A stretch of 5,158 bases of DNA from Methanomassiliicoccales archaeon (GTDB lineage Archaea > Thermoplasmatota > Thermoplasmata > Methanomassiliicoccales > JACIVX01), in NCBI GenBank assembly GCA_028682925.1, contig JAJRAG010000145.1:1-5158 (forward strand), read 5' to 3'. Position 1 is the stretch's first letter. The number at the start of each line of letters is the position of its first letter. Shown here piece by piece: positions 1-4,873 of the stretch. Made by a program: the position numbers and the translations under genes. The notes beneath the pieces were generated by a model, which did not search any database, was not told where the DNA came from, and was given only the letters and a program-made list of their open reading frames with translations.

Positions 1-125
1 ATCTCGGCACAGAAGCCATCGTCCACTTCCTTGCATTCGTTGTTCTTTAGAGCTTCATCAACGATGCTACGAATCCTGCGCACTGATCCGTCCGCCATCA
101 TCACCTGCGCATCACCAGTGACGCA
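1..125 (-). other. Intein N-terminal segment inside MCM Walker A
   Basis: The reading frame leaves MCM homology exactly after Walker A lysine 339 and enters CVTGDAQVMMADGSVRRI, a classic intein block A (N1). It has a nucleophilic Cys at position 1 followed by TGD.QV...DG and a hydrophobic strand. About 41 intein residues are visible before the window ends. The block B His, any homing endonuclease domain and the C-terminal HN|S junction lie beyond the left edge. The P-loop of archaeal MCM (Cdc21) is a known intein site because it is strongly conserved. Protein splicing would be needed to restore GDPGVAKS and an active ATPase. Whether this is a mini-intein or a full endonuclease-bearing one cannot be told here. 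Confidence 0.93.
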
Positions 126-1142
126 TTTCGCAACGCCCGGGTCCCCGACAAGAAGGATGTGAATGTCGCCCCTGATCCGTGTGCCGTCGTCAAGCTCCTT
201 CGACACGCCGCCAAACAGTTGAAGCGCGATTGCCTCCTTTTCCACGTCGTAACCGTAGATCGTCGGAGAGATTGAAGCGATTATGTTGCTGAACACATTC
301 GGACTTCTCGCCTCGGTCAGTATCTTTTCCTCGTCCTCCTCCTCGATGGTGATTTCCTCGTATTCATGCTCTTGGAACTCGACGGATACGATGTCGAGGT
401 TGATGTCGAACAATGTCGATTTTGCAATCGCTCCCTTTTGCACAGAGCGGAGTATACCGTTCAGAATGACCCTGTAGCCGGGAAATATCTTCCCCGCGAT
501 GTCATCCTCGAGATAGCCTACCAGTCGCTCCGGTTGAGCGCCCCCCCTCAAACCCTCCGGGCTCTCTTGGATCTCGATCTTCTGTGTATCGACGTAATGC
601 GAGTCCTCGGTAAGGAGCTTGAACTTCGTTGCGCTCGCTGACTTCCCGCACCCGTCCTGCTCCTTGTAACACTCGAGCGGCTCCTTGAAGAACATGCCCT
701 CCTGCGGCTCCTTGATTATTGCGTGGCACCGCAGACATTGAAAAATCGCCGCGGTAATCTTCGGCCTGACCTCGGTCGCTTTTCTCACGAGACCCTCGAC
801 CGATATGAACTTGCCTAGGTGCTTGCTCCTGAGCTTCCTGATCTCAACCCTGCTGTCTCGAGGCAGCTCGATCATTCGAAGGTGGATCTCCGCTCCTTCC
901 ATGCTTGGAGGTGTCAGTTTCTTGATCGTCTGCCCCCCGCTCCAAAGGACTCTGTTGGGATGCTGTAAAAGGTAGTCGGCGAAGTCGGGGTCGAACCGGT
1001 CAAGGTCGGAGTAGGCGACGTTGACGCTCCTCAGCTCGGGATAATGGTCCGAGACATCGATGACCTTCGCTCTATAGTCAGCGGTCTCGAAGAACTCCTC
1101 CCATCTAGCCAGTATGTCCTCATCGGTGTATTCCGCAGGCAA
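1..1142 (-). CDS. mcm: Replicative DNA helicase MCM, N-terminal part, intein-interrupted, runs off left edge
   Basis: Archaeal MCM hexameric helicase, the ATP-driven motor that unwinds DNA at the replication fork. The 380 visible codons cover the whole N-terminal half. A zinc-binding set lies at about residues 136-165 (C136xxC139, C158, C165), inside the OB-fold/DNA-binding region. The AAA+ entry follows: LFGGVSKELDDGTRIRGD at about 309-326, then Walker A GDPGVAK at 333-339. Directly after the Walker A lysine the family's Ser is replaced by an intein beginning with Cys340. The start is TTG at 1142. It is chosen because GGGGGAGG sits 6 nt upstream and MPAEYTDEDILARWEEFF is a normal MCM N-terminus; the first in-frame ATGs (residues 81 and 90) lie inside the conserved domain. 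The gene lies 96 bp downstream of tsr3 on the same strand, so co-transcription is possible. The second extein half (Walker B, sensor, arginine finger) lies outside the window. Confidence 0.97.
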   Translation of the reverse strand, partial: MPAEYTDEDILARWEEFFETADYRAKVIDVSDHYPELRSVNVAYSDLDRFDPDFADYLLQHPNRVLWSGGQTIKKLTPPSMEGAEIHLRMIELPRDSRVEIRKLRSKHLGKFISVEGLVRKATEVRPKITAAIFQCLRCHAIIKEPQEGMFFKEPLECYKEQDGCGKSASATKFKLLTEDSHYVDTQKIEIQESPEGLRGGAQPERLVGYLEDDIAGKIFPGYRVILNGILRSVQKGAIAKSTLFDINLDIVSVEFQEHEYEEITIEEEDEEKILTEARSPNVFSNIIASISPTIYGYDVEKEAIALQLFGGVSKELDDGTRIRGDIHILLVGDPGVAKCVTGDAQVMMADGSVRRIRSIVDEALKNNECKEVDDGFCAE

Positions 1143-1148
1143 GAATCG

Positions 1149-1156
1149 CCTCCCCC
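1149..1156 (-). promoter_or_regulatory. Shine-Dalgarno sequence of mcm
   Basis: The minus strand reads GGGGGAGG, with the GGAGG core ending 6 nt before the TTG at 1142. It decides the mcm start, because no ATG or GTG lies nearby in frame. Confidence 0.85.
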
Positions 1157-1183
1157 TATCAAGCGTCAATCGCGGCGAAATTC

Positions 1184-1198
1184 CCCTAAGCGTTAGGG
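1184..1198. repeat. Perfect palindrome upstream of mcm (candidate operator or hairpin)
   Basis: CCCTAA-GCG-TTAGGG is a perfect 6-bp inverted repeat with a 3-nt centre, in the 96-bp gap between the tsr3 stop and the mcm start. Its near edge lies 41 nt before the TTG. A weak TATA-like stretch (TTCTATAC, about 1201-1208 on the minus strand) lies just upstream. If it is used, the palindrome would fall between TATA and transcript start, a usual archaeal repressor position. The 3-nt spacing makes it a poor RNA hairpin and a better protein-binding site. Its function is an inference. Confidence 0.5.
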
Positions 1199-1238
1199 AC
1201 GTATAGAAGGTTATCCTTACTATTAGACATGCCGTCGC

Positions 1239-1745
1239 TCACTGGCAGTATTCCAGTTGTATCCTTACGACCTCTTCGCTCGTCTCAGCCGAGGAGTATC
1301 TGTCGAGGGGTTCCTTATTCAATGATATGAATTGCTCCCCCCAAGAGAACTTGGCAAGGATCTTGGATGCATCGTCCTTGAATCCCATGATGTAGAGTGC
1401 GGCGCTCAACGCCTCCGCGCTGCTCAATCTCAATGGCTTTCCCCAGTTGACGGGGTTCGCGGCCAATAGATAGGGCAAGGCCCTCTGTGCCACGTCGTTC
1501 CTCATCTTTGGGAATGTCTCGATGTTCTTCCAAGAGAGATCGAGAACAACGATGCCGTTCTTTATGGCCTTCTTTGAATCCTCTCTGGAGAGTGCCTTCT
1601 CCGCCATAGGGTTCAGCACGACGCTGCCGAAAGGTATTATCTTGAGAGAGGACAACGGCTCGACCAGCCTGAACCGCACCATCTTCTTGGCCGTGCACTT
1701 CTTCGGATCGCACTGCCCCTCATCGTAGACATAGAGTGGTAACAT
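1239..1745 (-). CDS. tsr3: Tsr3 family (DUF367) rRNA aminocarboxypropyltransferase
   Basis: 168 residues, the usual length of archaeal Tsr3. In yeast, Tsr3 transfers the 3-amino-3-carboxypropyl group of S-adenosylmethionine to the hypermodified uridine of small-subunit rRNA helix 31 (18S position 1191, near the P site). The archaeal members are the same family. Visible family blocks are DPKKCT at residues 13-18, VVLNPMAEKALSREDS at 42-57, VVLDLSW at 66-72, then LPYLLAANPVNWGKPLRLSS and EALSAALYIMGF at 90-122. KFSWGEQFISLN follows at 132-143, and a YSSAETSEE end at about 150-158. The ATG at 1745 is preceded directly by an in-frame TGA, so no longer start exists. There is no Shine-Dalgarno; a TATA-like box about 30 nt upstream suggests a leaderless transcript. 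mcm follows on the same strand. Confidence 0.95.
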   Translation of the reverse strand: MLPLYVYDEGQCDPKKCTAKKMVRFRLVEPLSSLKIIPFGSVVLNPMAEKALSREDSKKAIKNGIVVLDLSWKNIETFPKMRNDVAQRALPYLLAANPVNWGKPLRLSSAEALSAALYIMGFKDDASKILAKFSWGEQFISLNKEPLDRYSSAETSEEVVRIQLEYCQ

Positions 1746-1770
1746 TCAGACCCATCTAGAAGAGACAAGA

Positions 1771-1778
1771 GAATAAAC
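1771..1778 (-). promoter_or_regulatory. TATA-like box of tsr3
   Basis: The minus strand reads GTTTATTC, centred about 30 nt before the tsr3 ATG at 1745. With the usual archaeal TATA-to-start distance of 25-27 nt, transcription would begin only a few nt before the ATG, matching the lack of a ribosome binding site. Confidence 0.5.
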
Positions 1779-1942
1779 ATTTCCATGTCGTCCCGATGTG
1801 AAGACGAACCCGAGCACTGTGGTACGCTCGCCGGTCTCCTGCGACCGTTGCCTTTGACAGACTCCGCCGTTTCGGATTCCATTCCGCACACGAAGCCTTG
1901 ATCGAATACTAGGACTTGGGATACTGAGTGGCAGAGCGCTAA

Positions 1943-1950
1943 GTTTAACT
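1943..1950 (+). promoter_or_regulatory. TATA-like box of the C/D sRNA
   Basis: GTTTAACT in an A/T-rich patch (GTTTAACTAAATGTTAG) lies about 26-28 nt before the predicted sRNA 5' end at about 1973-1975. That is the standard archaeal TATA-to-start distance. The agreement of this distance with the RNA boundary set by the terminal stem supports both calls. Confidence 0.5.
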
Positions 1951-1974
1951 AAATGTTAGAAGCTAGCCGCAGTT

Positions 1975-2034
1975 GCCACCATGATGACAAACCCAGCACT
2001 GAACACATGATGAAAGACGGGCGAGCTGAGTGGC
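1975..2034 (+). ncRNA. Box C/D sRNA guiding rRNA 2'-O-methylation (dual guide)
   Basis: A complete archaeal box C/D guide in 60 nt. The terminal stem is GCCAC (1975-1979) with GTGGC (2030-2034). Box C is ATGATGA (1981-1987), the first guide CAAACCCAGCA (1988-1998), and box D' CTGA (1999-2002). A 4-nt spacer follows, then box C' ATGATGA (2007-2013), the second guide AAGACGGGCGAG (2014-2025) and box D CTGA (2026-2029). All four boxes match consensus and both guides have the normal 11-12 nt spacing. Such RNAs bind L7Ae, Nop5 and fibrillarin, and methylate the target base paired to the fifth guide nt upstream of D or D'. Compared from memory with rRNA, nt 2016-2023 pair over 8 bp with 16S CGCCCGUC (E. 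coli 1400-1407), choosing C1402. Nt 1989-1997 pair over 9 bp with 23S GCUGGGUUU (2578-2586), choosing G2581. Box structure is seen directly; targets are inferred. Confidence 0.93.
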
Positions 2035-2112
2035 CACGATTCTACGAGGAAGGGTTGCGCCCTGTCCCGAGTTCGAGGACCTTGGGAGGCACTTCGGATT
2101 GTTCGCTGGGCC

Positions 2113-3264
2113 CTATTTTCGCCGTTTGAACGCAATGAATATCATCACGAGAAAGGAAGTGATGAGGATCATGATCAATACAAAATCTGTCCAAAAAGAA
2201 TAACCGCCTTCGCAGTACCCCCCAGACACAACAGCTGCTTCTGAGTAGACCTCGTAGCCGCCAGGATAAACAGCCGCAATCCTGTATTCTATAGTGAAGG
2301 AGTATTCGAGCGTCTCGTTGAAGGAGGTAGTGCTGTTGCTTACAGTCGCCACGAACAGCCAAATGTCCCCGTATATCTGGTGATGTTCTTGGCGGTAGAT
2401 TCGATAGCAGAGGACCTCAGATTGATTGACTGTTGGGTGACCCCAAGCCAGCATGACTTTCATCTCTCTGCAGTTGCCATCAGCAAAGCCCCATAGATCG
2501 GGCGCGAAGTCCGGCCGAACTGACCTCACCGAGCACATCGGACCTTCCCCGACGGAGTTGTTAGCGGATATTGAGTAGTAGTATGTCTGTCCGTTGACGA
2601 GCCCTGCGTCAGTCCACCGCATCATATAGTCTTGCACATTGTAAAGTCCCGTCGGCAGATCGACCAGGGCGACCAGAGAAAGATTCGACTCGGAAATGCC
2701 GCGATAAACCTGGTAGCTTCTCACCTCAGTCCCGCCTTGGTGGAATGGCACAATCCATGAAAGGTCCGCTTGACCCTCTCCTCCTGTCGCATTCAGATTC
2801 AGAGGCGCGTCGGGGATTGTCCCTCCCACCAAAGCCCACGTAGCATCGATGGCGTAGCTATGATTGTCACCATTTGAAGCCCTCACGGAGTAGTAGTACT
2901 TACCTCCACTGCTGACATCTGTGTCGCGGTATGATAGATAGGGAGCGGGCAATGAAATCAACACCGTGAGCGATATTGCATAATTGCCATATGTATCAAA
3001 GTACTCCGACCCTTTCAAAACTTCGTAGCTCGCAATCGGCGCGCTCCCGTCGTCAAGAGGGGGTTCCCATGAGATGTCCACGTGATCTGGTCCAGGAAGT
3101 AGGGTCATATTCCTCGGAGGATCCGGATTTGATACAGCAGGAGCGACAGCAAATGCATCGTAGAGAGAGCCAAACCTCATGTGAGGATTCTCAAAGGTGT
3201 CTCCAATGTGCATCAGTGAGACTGGGCAAGCAAGCAAGACAATCGATACGGCTAACGATCTCAA
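2113..3264 (-). CDS. Membrane-anchored surface protein with three fibronectin III-like domains
   Basis: 383 residues. An N-terminal signal-like segment (MRSLAVSIVLLACPVSL) is followed by three tandem fibronectin type III-like modules at about 46-147, 150-250 and 252-347. Each has a W.PP/W..P strand (DISWEPPLDDG, DLSWIVPFHQGG, MLAWGHP), a Y.vyrg strand (SYEVLKG, SYQVYRG, CYRIYRQ) and a Y.Y.V.A strand (YYYSVRAS, YYYSISAN, YRIAAVY). A single transmembrane helix (about 358-379) and a KRRK stop-transfer tail close the protein, so the domains face outside. There are eight N-x-S/T sequons (N52, 134, 158, 194, 235, 280, 310, 316), suggesting N-glycosylation. FN3 modules usually mediate adhesion or spacing; no enzymatic motif is seen. 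The TTG start at 3264 is the first possible, with an in-frame TGA 18 nt upstream; its ribosome binding site is weak. It is divergent from the RDD gene. Confidence 0.88.
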   Translation of the reverse strand: MRSLAVSIVLLACPVSLMHIGDTFENPHMRFGSLYDAFAVAPAVSNPDPPRNMTLLPGPDHVDISWEPPLDDGSAPIASYEVLKGSEYFDTYGNYAISLTVLISLPAPYLSYRDTDVSSGGKYYYSVRASNGDNHSYAIDATWALVGGTIPDAPLNLNATGGEGQADLSWIVPFHQGGTEVRSYQVYRGISESNLSLVALVDLPTGLYNVQDYMMRWTDAGLVNGQTYYYSISANNSVGEGPMCSVRSVRPDFAPDLWGFADGNCREMKVMLAWGHPTVNQSEVLCYRIYRQEHHQIYGDIWLFVATVSNSTTSFNETLEYSFTIEYRIAAVYPGGYEVYSEAAVVSGGYCEGGYSFWTDFVLIMILITSFLVMIFIAFKRRK

Positions 3265-3320
3265 TTGACTGGTTCCCGTTCAAGCTCCCCCGATTTGTCT
3301 CTTCCTTCTCTCTCAAGGCA

Positions 3321-3330
3321 CTATCATATT
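3321..3330 (-). promoter_or_regulatory. Weak candidate TATA box of the FN3 gene
   Basis: The minus strand reads AATATGATAG about 60 nt before the TTG at 3264, which would give a leader of roughly 35 nt. It matches the archaeal consensus poorly. An alternative A/T-rich patch lies at 3342-3360. The true promoter lies somewhere in the divergent gap 3265-3460. Confidence 0.25.
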
Positions 3331-3390
3331 CGAGCGATGCGCCTAATAGCTTTTTCTAGCGACTTCCGTGAACCGCAAGTGGGCGCGAGC

Positions 3391-3400
3391 GAAATATAAG
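3391..3400 (+). promoter_or_regulatory. TATA box with BRE-like flank of the RDD gene
   Basis: GAAATATAAG is a good archaeal TATA box preceded by purine-rich GCGA (BRE-like). Transcription is expected near 3421, giving a leader of about 40 nt that contains the ribosome binding site. It lies in the divergent gap shared with the FN3 gene. Confidence 0.6.
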
Positions 3401-3449
3401 AGGCAACACACCGATAGGTTTTTAGGCCAGATGGCGCAATATAGCTGAC

Positions 3450-3455
3450 AGGTGG
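3450..3455 (+). promoter_or_regulatory. Ribosome binding site deciding the RDD start
   Basis: AGGTGG fits the extended GGAGGTGATC anti-16S pairing and ends 5 nt before ATG 3461. It overlaps an in-frame GTG at 3452, which has no upstream ribosome binding site, so ATG 3461 is preferred. Confidence 0.6.
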
Positions 3456-3460
3456 ATGGG

Positions 3461-3967
3461 ATGCCTGCAGGATTTGATATTCTAGAGCACAATAGCACAT
3501 TGAGGAGACACTGGCTCAGACGCATTGCCGCAGCGTTTGTCGACGCCATGATAATCTTCATTCCAATGAGGATAGTGATCTTCTTCGTAAACGCACCCGA
3601 TCAGGACATAGTTGCTGGTATCCTTTCGGGGGTCGTATGGTTCATCTACAGCGGAGTTCTCGAAGGGACATACGGAAAGACTCTTGGGAAGTGGTTCTTT
3701 GATTTGAGAGTCGTCTCACTGACCGATAAGAGAAGACTGCACCAGACATTCACTCGAAGCGTGCCGAAGTTCTTCTGGTACATCTTCCTGCCGTTCGATG
3801 TTATATTCGGGCTCTCAATGGAGGGCGACCCCAGACAGAGGTGGTCGGACCGCGTGAGCAAGACGACCATTGTTTATTCTCAACCTGAACGCTTCCACAA
3901 CACAAAGACAACAAAGGCGCGGTCCCCAAGAGATGATGCAAAACCAGTTCGGGATGCAAAGTCTTAG
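3461..3967 (+). CDS. RDD family integral membrane protein
   Basis: 168 residues from ATG 3461 (171 if GTG 3452 were used). The RDD domain shows its three signatures: the RRIAAAFVDAM start with the basic residue and Asp in helix 1 (about 20-30), the GTYGKTLGKWFFDLRVV block (69-85), and QRWSDRVSKTTIV (126-138), the DR.S.T.VV end. Hydrophobic helices lie at about 23-43, 49-66 and 103-119. After the domain comes a hydrophilic, basic tail of about 26 residues. RDD proteins are small membrane proteins without one general role; some are linked to ion or amine transport, so no substrate is assigned. It is divergent from the FN3 surface gene and convergent with the pilin gene, and appears to be a single-gene unit with its own TATA box and a downstream terminator hairpin. 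Confidence 0.9.
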   Translation: MPAGFDILEHNSTLRRHWLRRIAAAFVDAMIIFIPMRIVIFFVNAPDQDIVAGILSGVVWFIYSGVLEGTYGKTLGKWFFDLRVVSLTDKRRLHQTFTRSVPKFFWYIFLPFDVIFGLSMEGDPRQRWSDRVSKTTIVYSQPERFHNTKTTKARSPRDDAKPVRDAKS

Positions 3968-3989
3968 AGAAAGGCACAACTCACAGCAC

Positions 3990-4001
3990 TTTTTCTCATT
4001 T
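3990..4001 (+). terminator. T-rich tract after the RDD gene
   Basis: TTTTTCTCATTT starts 23 nt after the RDD stop. Archaeal RNA polymerase commonly stops at such oligo-T tracts without a hairpin. It may act together with the hairpin further downstream. Confidence 0.35.
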
Positions 4002-4019
4002 CGGATCGGATTTCGCACC

Positions 4020-4031
4020 ATGCACCCTGGA
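4020..4031 (+). repeat. 12-bp inverted repeat flanking the pilin gene, left copy
   Basis: ATGCACCCTGGA is the exact reverse complement of 4849-4860. The two copies enclose about 820 bp that contain the whole pilin coding region. An exact match of this length is expected about once by chance in a window of this size, so the position is the only reason to record it. Confidence 0.35.
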
Positions 4032-4090
4032 ATCTTCTTCAACCGGCGTCCCCCGCGCGCACGTTTTCTTATCTAGTCCAAAATCCCGAC

Positions 4091-4125
4091 AGAGTCTTAT
4101 TGACATTAAACGACTCTCTCTTTTT
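4091..4125 (+). terminator. Hairpin plus T tract, likely terminator of the RDD transcript
   Basis: AGAGTC (4091-4096) pairs perfectly with GACTCT (4112-4117) over a 15-nt loop, and is followed by CTC and five T residues (4121-4125). The stem is short, but this is the best terminator-like structure in the 327-bp convergent gap 3968-4294. That gap otherwise holds only T/A tracts and the left 12-bp repeat; I see no gene in it. Confidence 0.45.
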
Positions 4126-4254
4126 CAGACCCTTTCTTCACAATGAGCTGATCGTCACAAATCCGTATGTTCCATGCACTCACTGGCACCAAACCCCAAA
4201 TACTCCGTTGCGTCGAATAACGTGTCAATACAATCTGGGGCAATTACCTATAGA

Positions 4255-4275
4255 TAAAAGAAAAGTGAAAATAAA
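4255..4275 (-). terminator. T-rich terminator region of the pilin gene
   Basis: Beginning 19 nt after the pilin stop, the minus strand carries successive T tracts (TTTATTTTCACTTTTCTTTT), the usual form of an archaeal terminator. Confidence 0.6.
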
Positions 4276-4294
4276 GTGGTTTGGTTTTCTATGT

Positions 4295-4816
4295 TCATGC
4301 GGCTGTGACAGCGAAAACCTTCTGGCAGATCTGGCCACCTGTGCTCGTAAAGATCAGGGTGACCGTCCAATCGCCATTGTCAGCGACAACACCAGCACCA
4401 GAGTGTATGGTGATGGTGATATAGTCACCAACGCTAATCTTACCATCGCTGCCAATATCCGTGATCGCGATTCCAGCATTGGTAGCGCCAACTGCCGGGG
4501 TCACACTACCGACCGACACAACAGTATAAGTTGTCACGACGGCTGCGCTGGTCGAGACTGGGTCAATCCTGAACTTACAGTCCACGAATTTCGCGTCAGG
4601 CGAAACCGCACCGAAAGTAAGCTTGTATGTCGTAGCGGTCAGCTTGGCATCAGAGGTGAACGCACCCGATGGAGTCTGTCCTCCGCCAGGAGTGAACCCC
4701 ATCACCATCACGTATAGGACTGCCGCCAGTACGACGGTAATCGCGACCATTAGTATAGTTGCGATGACCGGCGAGACTGCTTCGGAGTCCTTCCGTATCT
4801 TCCATATCTTTTTCAT
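4295..4816 (-). CDS. Archaeal type IV pilin (DUF1628/Pilin_N type) with EF-hand-like loop
   Basis: 173 residues. A short basic leader (MKKIWKIRKDSEA) is followed by VSPVIATILMVAITVVLAAV, the hallmark class III signal and assembly helix of archaeal pilins. A prepilin peptidase of the PibD/EppA type would cut next to Ala13-Val14, and the hydrophobic helix (about 14-41) packs in the filament core. After a GGG hinge (44-46) comes a beta-rich, Ser/Thr/Val-rich head with two cysteines (C80, C164) that could form a disulfide. Residues 120-131 (DIGSDGKISVGD) match the EF-hand/dockerin loop at positions 1, 5, 6, 8 and 12, suggesting a bound calcium. ATG 4816 has AGGAGG 8 nt upstream. No peptidase or assembly ATPase is in view, so this is an orphan structural gene with its own promoter. 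Subunit of an adhesion pilus or pilus-like filament; archaellin is less likely. Confidence 0.92.
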   Translation of the reverse strand: MKKIWKIRKDSEAVSPVIATILMVAITVVLAAVLYVMVMGFTPGGGQTPSGAFTSDAKLTATTYKLTFGAVSPDAKFVDCKFRIDPVSTSAAVVTTYTVVSVGSVTPAVGATNAGIAITDIGSDGKISVGDYITITIHSGAGVVADNGDWTVTLIFTSTGGQICQKVFAVTAA

Positions 4817-4824
4817 TGTTTAGT

Positions 4825-4830
4825 CCTCCT
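4825..4830 (-). promoter_or_regulatory. Shine-Dalgarno sequence of the pilin gene
   Basis: The minus strand reads AGGAGG, perfect and 8 nt before ATG 4816. This is the strongest ribosome binding site in the window and fits a highly produced structural protein. Confidence 0.9.
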
Positions 4831-4832
4831 TT

Positions 4833-4848
4833 GTAGGGTTTCCCCTAC
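4833..4848 (-). promoter_or_regulatory. GNRA-capped hairpin in the pilin 5' leader
   Basis: The minus-strand RNA is GUAGGG-GAAA-CCCUAC: six perfect base pairs closed by a GAAA tetraloop, ending 2 nt before the Shine-Dalgarno. The expected transcript start (about 4852) leaves only a few nt before the stem. A 5'-terminal stem that protects the mRNA, or a structure that influences ribosome access, are both plausible; the sequence does not decide. Confidence 0.65.
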
Positions 4849-4860
4849 TCCAGGGTGCAT
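4849..4860 (-). repeat. 12-bp inverted repeat flanking the pilin gene, right copy
   Basis: TCCAGGGTGCAT on the plus strand is the exact reverse complement of 4020-4031. It lies between the pilin TATA box (outside the repeat pair) and the ribosome binding site (inside), over the expected transcript start. Confidence 0.35.
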
Positions 4861-4867
4861 TTATGCA
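4856..4867. promoter_or_regulatory. Candidate operator of the pilin promoter
   Basis: TGCAT-TT-ATGCA is a perfect 5-bp inverted repeat centred about 16 bp downstream of the TATA centre. It lies between the TATA box and the predicted transcript start. A protein bound there would block polymerase recruitment or escape, the common repression mode in archaea. Short, so moderate confidence. Confidence 0.4.
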
Positions 4868-4873
4868 TCTACC

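Larger units (their letters stand above)
1746..2112. other. Protein-free gap between tsr3 and the FN3 gene
   Basis: No convincing protein gene lies in these 367 bp; the open frames that cross it are off-frame extensions of the neighbours. It holds the tsr3 promoter (right after the tsr3 start) and an independent plus-strand box C/D sRNA with its own TATA-like box. I see nothing recognisable in 1781-1938. The FN3 gene has no clear terminator on this side: the minus strand after its stop lacks a T tract. Confidence 0.6.

Noticed and set aside
502..738. Minus-strand open frame within mcm in another frame
   Set aside because: It lies wholly inside the well-conserved MCM reading frame and has Gly/Arg-rich shadow composition.
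2066..2085. GAGTTCGAGG resembling a tRNA T-loop
   Set aside because: The flanking bases do not pair into a T-arm, and no anticodon arm, D-arm or acceptor stem is present.
2155..2170. GTGATGA (C-box match) near the FN3 3' end
   Set aside because: It lies in the coding sequence of the membrane helix, and no D, D' or C' partners occur at proper spacing.
3220..3264. LLAC near the FN3 N-terminus as a lipoprotein lipobox
   Set aside because: The hydrophobic run continues past the Cys, the -2 residue is unusual, and the protein already has a C-terminal membrane anchor.
4100..4717. Long plus-strand open frame of about 205 codons
   Set aside because: It is antisense to the clear pilin gene, begins within the convergent gap without a ribosome binding site, and has a His/Arg/Cys-rich shadow composition.
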